The notes beneath the pieces were generated by a model. That model ran no database searches, was not told where the DNA came from, and was given only the letters and a program-made list of their open reading frames with translations. Positions 38,911 to 46,439 of a stretch of 64,000 nt of DNA are shown piece by piece. This stretch comes from JBGSTR01 sp963707135 (GTDB taxonomy: Bacteria > Pseudomonadota > Gammaproteobacteria > Chromatiales > Chromatiaceae). Position 1 is the first letter of the stretch. Every line of letters begins with the position of its first letter. The DNA is taken from positions 100,735 to 164,734 of the forward strand of contig CAVPOY010000023.1 in assembly GCA_963707135.1 (NCBI GenBank), written 5' to 3'. Position numbers and translations under genes: made by a program.

Positions 38911-39435
38911 CTATACGACACAGCGTGCGGCGCGACCGCGGTGCGTGAGCCTCTTCGACGTCAAGTTGAGCATTGGGGTCACCTTCGACGTCGCAACACC
39001 AGCGTTGGCTGCCCATAGAAGCTGCCCGGCAACCAGGAGTCGGCCAAATGCGGCCGGGGCTTCGGCGACGCGGCGGACTACGTGCGATGCACGCACCGGC
39101 CGAGAGTGGGTGAGCGCTTTCTCTCTCCGTCCAGAAAGTTGCCAGTCGATACGGGTGCTTGTCGCCAGGACAAGGCCGCAGAGATCACGGGTTGTGAGCC
39201 TTGTGCTTTCCCCGCGGTAGTGGAACCCTCCAGCTCCCGTGTATACGATCCGGATCGAGGTGTCGCGCGAACCGCAGGCGGAGCAGCGAAGCCGGGCGCG
39301 AAGCTGTTGGACGTTTACGCCGGTTGGCAGCCGGCGGCGATCCAACAATGCCTGATGGCCGCACGCGTCGCAGAAGGCGAGGATGGCGAACGATTCAGCG
39401 GGGAAGTCTGCGACCAGGTTTTCGACGGGTTCCAT
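38911..39435 (-). CDS. Zinc-ribbon-like small protein
   Basis: Frame of 174 residues. The N-terminal part has paired cysteines, CDACGHQALLDRR and LRARLRCSACGSR, a treble-clef or zinc-ribbon pattern, followed by GAGGFHY. After about residue 75 the sequence is basic and not family-like, so the native protein may be shorter and the tail a frameshift product. It follows the XRE gene (39841-39476) by 40 bp, suggesting a two-gene unit. Confidence 0.5.
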   Translation of the reverse strand: MEPVENLVADFPAESFAILAFCDACGHQALLDRRRLPTGVNVQQLRARLRCSACGSRDTSIRIVYTGAGGFHYRGESTRLTTRDLCGLVLATSTRIDWQLSGRREKALTHSRPVRASHVVRRVAEAPAAFGRLLVAGQLLWAANAGVATSKVTPMLNLTSKRLTHRGRAARCVV

Positions 39436-39475
39436 GGACCCTCAAAGTAAGGCGCACGCAGGCTCACATCCTGCG

Positions 39476-39841
39476 TCACCCCTCCTCGCCAAGAGCCCGT
39501 TTCGCTTCGTCCTCTGCCTTCATCCCAACCCGCGCCCGGCCCATGGCATCGGTCGCGCGGTAGGTCTTAAGCAGGTCTGTCTCGTCGGCGGAAAGGTTCA
39601 TCGGGTCGTCGAGGCACATCAGGTAAGCCGGCGACACGTTCCCCAACGCTTCCGCCAGTCCACGGGCCGCCTCGATGCTCAGGTTCCGGAGCCCCTGTTC
39701 GTAGTTGCTGATCCGGCTCTTTGAGAGCGTTCCGCCGGTAAGCTCGGAAAGCTGGCTGAGCGACAGGCCCGCCGAATTCCTCGCGTAGCGCAGTCGCTCG
39801 CCGATCTCTCGAACCAAGTCAATACCGGGCTTTGGGGTCAA
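39476..39841 (-). CDS. XRE-family HTH regulator
   Basis: 121 residues. HTH: GERLRYARNSAGLSLSQLSE and SRISNYEQGLRNLS. Then LAEALGNVSPAYLMCLDDP, the same layout as the XRE gene at 35842-36186, and a charged helical tail. The two regulators look like distant paralogues. It precedes the zinc-ribbon gene on the same strand. Confidence 0.85.
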   Translation of the reverse strand: MTPKPGIDLVREIGERLRYARNSAGLSLSQLSELTGGTLSKSRISNYEQGLRNLSIEAARGLAEALGNVSPAYLMCLDDPMNLSADETDLLKTYRATDAMGRARVGMKAEDEAKRALGEEG

Positions 39842-40333
39842 GTCTTGAATGGACGCGTCTCAGCAAACGGAAGACTAAGCCAGACCCCGTGGGCATGCGG
39901 CCCCGCAGTATTGCGGGGTCGGTTCCCCCCGTCGCTTTGCCCCGCAACATCTGGTGCGGTAAGCACTTCGCTTACCCCGCATCGAAGGCAATATCCGCTG
40001 TCGGTTCTTACTAAGGGGAATACGGGATTGGCGACACTGCATTTATTGGAAGCGGTGCTGATGGCAAAGACCGGCGCATCCCGGGATGTCGTCTATCCAA
40101 CTTACTCCTTAGTAAGCTGTCGCTCACGGCCGTGAGCGGGATGGCACGTTTGGGTCGAGCTACCGCCGCGCATGCGCGTCCGCGGACACTGACTGCGACG
40201 GTCGCTGATCGACCAGCAAGGTCAGGCGTCCGACCACAGATCGCGATGGACTCACCGTTTGAGCCACCGGAGCGAGACAATGCGAGCGATGCGTGTGCGC
40301 GGTAGGTAATCTGGATGTTTCGAAGGTGGCACT
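39842..40333. repeat. Hairpin-rich intergenic region
   Basis: 492 bp. CCCCGCA-GTAT-TGCGGGG (39901-39918) and GGTAAGC-ACTTC-GCTTACC (39957-39975) are perfect hairpins. CTTACTAAGG (~40007) is repeated inverted as CCTTAGTAAG (~40107). No gene is supported. They could be REP-like elements, or operators for the XRE gene that reads away to the left. Confidence 0.45.
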
Positions 40334-40753
40334 ATGGCCAAGTACGATTTTGTTGATGGCAGGCGCGTGCGGAAGGCTCACTCCGTTCGAAGTATCCTGC
40401 CCATTTTCCAAAGCCTGGCGACGAGCCTGGCTCGTATTCCCGATCTCCGATACATCAAGATCTTTTCGGACCGCATTGCGGCTTCGAATGTGCTCTCAGC
40501 GGATGGCAAGAAGAACCCAGTCGTCGTTATCGGAGCAGACGGTATCGTGGGGGTCGAATTGCTGATCGACGTATCGAACAAGATCGTTCAGTTCTACGCT
40601 ATCACCTCCGCGACCAAGGGCTGCGGACGCCAAATTGTCGATGCTGTCGTCGGTGCAACTCCCGAGCACTGGTTTCTGGCGGTACCCATGGACTGGAGTG
40701 GCGGATTCTGGAACAGGATGGCCCAGGAATATCCAAGACTGTCTGTATGTTGA
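40334..40753 (+). CDS. GNAT-like small protein
   Basis: 139 residues, preceded by AGGTGG. The C-terminal half, KIVQFYAITSATKGCGRQIV then VPMDWSGGFWNRMAQEYPRL, resembles a minimal GNAT fold (G-x-G-x-x-I acetyl-CoA loop, final strand with aromatic residues). The N-terminal half is basic. The catalytic role is not established. It is directly followed by a 95-bp dispersed repeat. Confidence 0.45.
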   Translation: MAKYDFVDGRRVRKAHSVRSILPIFQSLATSLARIPDLRYIKIFSDRIAASNVLSADGKKNPVVVIGADGIVGVELLIDVSNKIVQFYAITSATKGCGRQIVDAVVGATPEHWFLAVPMDWSGGFWNRMAQEYPRLSVC

Positions 40754-40858
40754 GTATCGTTGTTGGACGCACGGTCTGGGCAGCCGCGAGCGAGGAGGTC
40801 AGTGTTTTCGTCGGGTACTCCACCATGTCCCGAGATGCCACCCCAACAGGCCGGAACC

Positions 40859-40956
40859 GGCCAAGCTCCGGACGTCCAGCCCTGCAAGTGGGGCGACTGG
40901 TAAACCCCGGATTGCTGCCGCTCGGAGCCCACGTCATGGGTGACCGCGAAGGACGC
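40859..40956 (+). repeat. 95-bp dispersed repeat, copy A
   Basis: Shares almost the whole unit (CCAGCCCTGCAAGTGGGGCG, GATTGCTGCCGCTCGGAGCC, TCATGGGTGACCGC) with copies at 50242-50339 and 50628-50726. It lies ~105 bp after the GNAT-like gene. Confidence 0.85.
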
Positions 40957-41316
40957 GTAGCGGACTGTCGCGGCATACCCTTTCGACGCATTGCCAGCCA
41001 CCCCAACGCGGCGCGGCCATCGACGGCTGCCGCAAAACACAACGCGACAAACCGCTGGAACGTCGCTCCATCCTGTTGAGGCACAGAGCATTCCAGACTA
41101 CCTTTAGGGCTGTTGCTTTCCGCGTTAGGCGGCCAACACGCGCCTTAAGTGGTTTATGCGGCAATATGGCCATCTAACGCACCAACGATGCAGTCCCAGC
41201 GGCAGCCTAACGATCTGACGAAGGTCGGGATATATTTGAGGACTGGCCGGTCGCGCCCAAAATATCGGGACCGCTCGTCCGACGAATCCTAGTTCGGCAT
41301 CATGAGGCGAGGGAGT

Positions 41317-41601
41317 GAGCACGATCAGCAGGCTGACCGTCGGCCTGGCCGTGCTCACAGTCTGCTTCGCTGTCGAGGCGCGGTCTTACCCCGCGACGAG
41401 CGTGCGCTTCGTTGTGCCCTTCGCGCCGGCGGGCCCCTCGTACATCGTCGCATGAGTGCTCAGTCAGAAACTGACTACCAATTTGGGTCAACCTGGCATC
41501 GTGGGAACCGCGCTGGTGCCAGTGGCGACACAGGTACCGCAATGGCCGCGAAGGCGGCGCCCGATGTGTACACAATTCTCTGCAGTCAACTCCAACTCTA
41601 A
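41317..41601 (+). pseudogene. Bug/TctC-family substrate-binding protein, 5' remnant
   Basis: GTG 41317 starts a signal peptide (ISRLTVGLAVLTVCFAVEA). The mature start SYPATSVRFVVPFAPAGPS matches the tripartite tricarboxylate (Bug) family. After a stop and frame changes, AQKL-like VLSQKLTTNLGQPGIV and AMAAKAAPDVYTILCS continue the family motif in other frames. About 95 of ~320 residues remain. It is clearly decayed and ends just before the K+ channel gene. Confidence 0.65.
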
Positions 41602-41607
41602 TACGCG

Positions 41608-42282
41608 ATGCGAACTCTAATCAGTAAGTTCCAGTCTTACTGGCTGGCCGATGCCAGTTTCGTAACCTTGCTGATTATGCTCATTGCCGCAGTATTCGTA
41701 CTCCCGGTGATCATGGAGATCAGTGGTCATGGAGTGCTGCTCTTCAACATACTTTTGCTCAGCGTATTTTTTTCAGGGATATTCTCGACGCGCAGTGTGG
41801 GACTCATATCTGTCTCTGCAATTCTGTTTAGCATTCACCTAACGCTTCGAATTATTCGTTTCGGAGAAAATCCATATTCATTTTATATTTCGGAGAATGT
41901 CATAGGTATCGCCAACACATTGGTATTCATTTTCATCAACCTCAAACTGTTGTTTCGCGACCACATTGTGAATGCTTACCGGATTATCGGAGCGGTTAAT
42001 GTTTACCTCTTGTTCGCACTTATGGGAGCGCTGACCCTGGAAGTCATTCATGCCGCTACCGGTGCTTCCATAGGCGGCAATGTCGTGCTGAGTGGGACAG
42101 ACAATGACTATGGTCACTTTATTTATTTTAGCCTGGCTTCACTGACTACCGTGGGCTTCGGAGACATCTATGCCGTGAATATTTCCGGCAAGATGCTGGC
42201 CACTTTTCTTTCCGCTCTGGGCGTCCTGTTTCCGGCCATAGTCATCGCTCGTCTGGTGGGACTGGCTTCCAGCCGGAGTTGA
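41608..42282 (+). CDS. Potassium-channel-like membrane protein (Ion_trans_2)
   Basis: 224 residues. Six hydrophobic segments and a C-terminal pore module with the selectivity filter TVGFGD (181-186) in ASLTTVGFGDIYAVN, followed by the last TM helix. There is no RCK domain. It should form a K+-selective tetrameric channel. Its base composition is clearly lower in G+C than the flanks, a sign of horizontal acquisition. It follows a Bug-family remnant and precedes an attC-like sequence. Confidence 0.8.
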   Translation: MRTLISKFQSYWLADASFVTLLIMLIAAVFVLPVIMEISGHGVLLFNILLLSVFFSGIFSTRSVGLISVSAILFSIHLTLRIIRFGENPYSFYISENVIGIANTLVFIFINLKLLFRDHIVNAYRIIGAVNVYLLFALMGALTLEVIHAATGASIGGNVVLSGTDNDYGHFIYFSLASLTTVGFGDIYAVNISGKMLATFLSALGVLFPAIVIARLVGLASSRS

Positions 42283-42406
42283 TCGTGCAACGAGCGCATT
42301 CGCGGTGAACCCGAGCTTGTGGAATGAGCCCGGTTGTTCCGTTGAGGGCCAGCAGCTACGCGCTTGCATGGGTAGCATGAAACCGAAGGAGGGCATGAAT
42401 CGGAGC

Positions 42407-42477
42407 GCCCAACAGAGTTTCCGTTGGGTTCCCTCCGCGCTTCGCGCGCCGGCGCCCGGATATGCCCGGCGTTAGGC
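42407..42477 (+). repeat. attC-like sequence (weak)
   Basis: Begins GCCCAAC (RYYYAAC type) and ends GTTAGGC (GTTRRRY type), 71 bp apart, with the palindromic core CGCGCTTCGCGCG inside. It lies between the K+ channel gene and the next small gene, where a cassette attC would be expected. The outer arms pair poorly, no integrase is present, and no second good copy was found. Confidence 0.3.
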
Positions 42478-42491
42478 CGCAGGGTGGGACA

Positions 42492-43157
42492 TTGATTCGG
42501 GCCATCGCAGCGATCACCGCCGAGATAGTATTTTTCGGAACGTGCCTATTCGGAGCCGCCGGGAGCCTCTCATGGCCGATGGCGTGGGCTGTTCTCGGCA
42601 TCTATTCCCTGTTCAAGGCGGCCGCCTTGGCGTTTCTCGACCCAGAACTCATCCGGGAGCGGATGGCTCCTGGGCCCGGAGTTGATCGCGGCGACGTGGT
42701 GCTGGCCACGCTCGGCGTTTTGGCTCTATACCCAATTACATTCGTCGTGGCTGGCCTTGATGCCATTCGCTTCGGCCCTTACCTTCCGATGCCCCAATAC
42801 GTTCAGGTGGCGGGGCTTCTCATCTATGTATTGGGCTATGGTTTCGCGTACTGGGCGGTCTTCTCTAACCCATTCTTTGCGACCTTCGTGCGGATCCAGG
42901 AGGATCGCGGTCACTCCGTTGTCTCTTCCGGACCATATGCCGTAATTCGGCATCCCGGATACGCGGGCGTCCTGCTCGCTCACCTTGCGCTTCCGTTCGT
43001 CCTCGAATCTATCTCGGCTCTGCTGCCCACAGCGCTAGCCACACTGTTCTTCGTGGCGCGAGCATCGCGAGAAGAACGGACGCTTCAGGACAGTCTCGCC
43101 GGATATCGTCAGTACCAAGCTCGGGTTCGCTGGCGTTTGTTGCCGGGCGTTTGGTAG
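42492..43157 (+). CDS. Isoprenylcysteine carboxyl methyltransferase-like membrane protein
   Basis: 221 residues from TTG 42492, preceded by AGGGTGGGA; an ATG at 42462 in frame lies inside the attC-like site and is less likely. Five hydrophobic segments and the SAM-binding C-terminal region GPYAVIRHPGYAGVLL, plus REERTLQDSLAGYRQYQ, are typical of the ICMT/PEMT superfamily of integral-membrane methyltransferases. The substrate is unknown; bacterial members are often carried on mobile DNA. Confidence 0.8.
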   Translation: MIRAIAAITAEIVFFGTCLFGAAGSLSWPMAWAVLGIYSLFKAAALAFLDPELIRERMAPGPGVDRGDVVLATLGVLALYPITFVVAGLDAIRFGPYLPMPQYVQVAGLLIYVLGYGFAYWAVFSNPFFATFVRIQEDRGHSVVSSGPYAVIRHPGYAGVLLAHLALPFVLESISALLPTALATLFFVARASREERTLQDSLAGYRQYQARVRWRLLPGVW

Positions 43158-43260
43158 CCGTACACTGCGGCCTAATGTCCATTATCGGTGACACACAGCG
43201 GTCTGATCGAACCGCTACGCGCGTATGGGTAGCGTGACCGGCGCCGTCCGCTATGCGCGT

Positions 43261-43644
43261 CTATGTGTAATCCCAAACTATGTGAAGTCCCGGTGCCGAT
43301 CCGAGGGCTGCCATGGGTTGAGGCTGGCGGTTACTTCACATAGTTTGCGGGCTGCTGGGAACTGCGCCCGCGCCTCAAGCGATTCGCTCGCTGGGAATCC
43401 ACGTGTCGGGGCTATTCGGCCGCGCGTGCGCCGACCGCGCAGGCTCTAGCGAAGCCGATCGTGCGACGCGCGGGAAGATCGTGCTGCCCCCTTCGTCATG
43501 GACGCCGTAGAAACACAAGGCTCCTCTGAAGACCGGAGTACTATGTGAAGATTCCCGGCCCTCCCTACAGCTGTAGGCCAGCGACCAAACCAACTTCCTA
43601 CGCCCGGCGATACCAAACTTCACATAGTCTGGAACTACACATAG
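43261..43644. mobile_element. RIT-like miniature inverted-repeat element (~384 bp)
   Basis: Outer ends are inverted copies of CTATGTGTA (43261 on plus, ending at 43644 on minus). Each is followed inward by a second copy CTATGTGAAGT after exactly 17 bp (43278 and 43627). Each end also has an internal inverted copy (43333-43346 and 43541-43550). This is the same architecture and 17-bp period as the RIT element at 23896-27370, whose motif is CTATGTAGAGTT. There are no recombinase genes inside, so it is non-autonomous. Confidence 0.65.
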
Positions 43645-43932
43645 GTCTGGACGCATTGCCGCCTATCGCAGCTGACTGCTTGGGCGGCTCCAGCGTTCCA
43701 ATAAGAGTCTCCGAAACGTTCGCTTTCAGTACGGCCTCTTCTGTCGGCGGACGGCCGCCATCGAGACCTGACTGCTGAAAGGTTAGAGCCGCCAAGGAGA
43801 CACTCTCCGGCATATCGTTTTTGGCACCAAGAGGCCAATGCACTCAATGTTGCAGATGGTGCTTGGGCGGGATCTCGCCTCGTACACCGCCACGCCGCCT
43901 AAACCAGCTGGCTTTGTGCGAAATCAGAACAA
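43645..43932. other. Intergenic region, no gene supported
   Basis: 288 bp between the miniature element and the sigma54 regulator gene. A minus-strand frame reads SGLDGGRPPTEEAVLKANV and similar, but with no recognisable family. Confidence 0.25.
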
Positions 43933-45484
43933 TCATTGACGATGAGGCACCGCACGGGTCTCCGACGCCCAGGCCTTAAGTTTGCGCTCCAGGGTCTTAC
44001 GGCAGATCCCCAGTCGGCGGGCAGCTTCGGACTTGTTTCCCTGAGTCGCTTCCAGAACGGCACGAATGTGCCGCTCCTCTATCGTTGTGAGGCGCAGATC
44101 GCCCTCGTCGCCCTGCGGCAGCCGAAAGCCACCGTTCGGGCGCACATTTAGGCATCGACTTGGCGGACAGCCAAGAAGCAGCGAACGCTCGATAATGTTT
44201 CGCAGCTGGCGGACGTTGCCGGGCCAGTCGTAATCGCCCAGCATCGCGAATTCGACGTCCCAGTCGGTCGGGACCGGCAAATTCATGTCGCCCGCCAAGC
44301 GTGAGAGGAAGTGCTGCGCCAGCAGTGGAATGTCCTCTGTACGCTCGCGCAATGTCGGCATCTTGAGAACGAGGACGCTGAGCCGGTAATACAGGTCCTC
44401 GCGGAACCGCCCCTCAGCCACCTCCTGGTCAAGGTCGCGATGGGTGGCGGCGACGATCCGCACGTCGACAGACAGCTCCTGGTTCATGCCGACGGGGCGG
44501 ATGGTCCGCTCTTCCAGGACCCGCAACAGCTTCGCCTGCATGGGGACGGGCATTTCGCTAATCTCGTCGAGAAAAAGCGTGCCTCCGTGCGCGTGGCGGA
44601 TGAGTCCGTCTCGCGCCTGATGGGCGCCTGTGAAGGCTCCTTTGGCGTGACCGAAGAGTTCGCTTTCCAACAACTCGCTCGGTAACGCGCCACAGTTGAT
44701 GGCCACAAAATGCCCTTTGCGCCTGCTGGCGGCGTGGATCGCCCGCGCTGCGACCTCCTTCCCTGTTCCCGTCTCACCTTCGATCAAGAGGGTCGCCACG
44801 CCGGGGAGCAATGCGCTCGATCGTGGCGCGCAGCTCCCTGATCTGGGGGCAATCGCCGACAATCAGGCCCCCAGCGCGGTTCCACGGAATCGGGTAAGGA
44901 GCGTTATCCTGTACGGCCGAGGCATGACGCCGCGTAGTGCAGCGCCGTGCGGCGACGATCAGCTGCTCCCGCGCAAAGGGCTCAAAGATCAGACAGAAAT
45001 GCGCGTTGTTTGCTGCTCGCGCCGCTTGTTCGCGGTCGCGAGCGTTCGCGACTAAAAGCACGTCGGTCGCAGTGCCACGGCGGCGCAACCTCTGTGCCCA
45101 TTCAGGCGTGGAGGTCTCCGGAAGACGGAATGCAGAAATCAAAAGGTCGAAACGACAGCGCGCGAGCAGCGCCTCCGCCGTCGCGGTGCTCTCCGCCGAT
45201 TCAACCAAGGCGAAACGGGGGGCGAGCGTGCTCGCGAGCAATCGGCGCAAGTGCGCTTGGGGGGCAACCACCAAGACCGACCTGTTGCACGGTCGATCGA
45301 GACCTTGGACAGCTATGGTTTCGCTGCGGGCCGATTGCGGATCGACTGTCGAGGTGCAGAACTGGTGTCCGCCCGTTTCGTCACCGATGCTTCGCTTGGC
45401 ATCCATCCTAGGTGTGACTTCGAACTCCGGGGTCGACGATGTGATGCAGAGACGCCGCTTCCGGGCGTGAGATATCGGCACCAT
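43933..45484 (-). pseudogene. Sigma54-dependent transcriptional activator (NtrC type), frameshifted
   Basis: The N-terminal part (45406-44774; VLVVAPQAHLRRLLASTL) is a receiver-like domain lacking the usual acidic pocket. One extra C in CCCC near 44806 shifts the frame. The AAA+ domain follows with Walker A GETGTGKE, the sigma54 contact loop GAFTGA, Walker B GGTLFLDEISE, and R-fingers in FREDLYYRLSV. The C-terminal Fis-type HTH reads GNKSEAARRLGICRKTLERK. If the indel is a sequencing error the protein is intact and would activate sigma54 promoters. Confidence 0.88.
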
Positions 45485-45646
45485 TTCTCAACGAGTCCGC
45501 GTTCGGCTCGTGTGTTAGTTTATCAGGATGTACTTCCGATTAGGGGCAGGATCGAAAGATCCCCGCCTAGGCAGAATTTGCCACGGTCGTCTTAAGGGAT
45601 GGACGCGGCCCAGGACCGCGTCACAGCCATGGAACAGGACAGCGCA

Positions 45647-45976
45647 TCAACACCCAAAGCAGAAGTGATCCGGTACGCCGGAAATGCGGGCGGCCTGCTT
45701 GATGCCACCTCGCGGGAAAAGCTGCTTGATCGCGTGAATACAGCCGTACTTGGAGGGGATGAGCGTATCTCCCAGCTCCTGACACAGGACGTGGTAGGAC
45801 GCTGGCACCCCGTTTTGTTCGTACAGAGCCCGGATGGTCTTGAGCACCACCCAGTGCGTAACAGTCAGGTCGACGCCCTCAGCGCTTGCCAGCGCCTCGG
45901 CAACGTCAGAATCCCACTGCTCAGGATCGGATAAAAACCCTCGCTTGTTGGTGTCTCCCTCTTGAAGGACATACAT
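45647..45976 (-). CDS. DsrC/TusE-family sulfur-relay protein
   Basis: 109 residues. FLSDPEQWDSDVAEALASAE, LTVTHWVVLKTIRALYEQ and LFPRGGIKQAARISGVP define the DsrC/TusE/DsvC family. The conserved C-terminal catalytic Cys is the last residue (HFCFGC), with an extra Cys three positions earlier. The second Cys of true DsrC (in KQACKI) is Ala here, so it is a TusE- or RspA-like paralogue rather than canonical DsrC. These proteins carry persulfide sulfur or act in regulation; no dsr or tus genes are adjacent. Confidence 0.85.
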   Translation of the reverse strand: MYVLQEGDTNKRGFLSDPEQWDSDVAEALASAEGVDLTVTHWVVLKTIRALYEQNGVPASYHVLCQELGDTLIPSKYGCIHAIKQLFPRGGIKQAARISGVPDHFCFGC

Positions 45977-46439
45977 GATTGATCTCCTCGATGCTGGCGG
46001 CTTCCTAGGGAGCCCGTATGACTTCGTTGGCCTCCTGCCCCGCTACAAGGAAGGGGTGACCGGAGGCCCTGTGGACCCCCCGGTTTCCCGCCGCGTTTCG
46101 ATCTACTCCCGGTCGACGAAGTGACCTCGCCCTGCGTATCACTACATTGACCTCCGCTTCTTGGTGGTTGCCCGCGTCTCCATCGACCTCGCTATCAACT
46201 ATAGACCATGGGCCTTGTATGGTTTGTAGGAAATATCCGATATCGAAGTCGGGCACACGTTTCCCGTCCAGTCCTTGGCGGGGATGCGACCTAAGGTTAG
46301 ACGTCGACAAGCGTCCTCTGGCATCGGTTTTTGGACTGAGGAGAGGGCGTTCCACGACCCGGCCGCGACCAACGCCCCGCTCCCGGGAGCCGAAACCGTT
46401 GGAAACAGACCCTGGTCGCCTCGGCAGCGCGAGCCCAGT
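45977..46439. other. Intergenic region, no gene supported
   Basis: 463 bp. A minus-strand frame (46005-46355) reads DFDIGYFLQTIQGPWSIVD, possibly a gene relic, but the rest is Arg-rich and unassignable. Confidence 0.3.

Noticed and set aside
43598..43847. Minus-strand frame overlapping the right end of the miniature element
   Set aside because: It overlaps the repeat ends and has no family-like segment, so it is unlikely to be coding.
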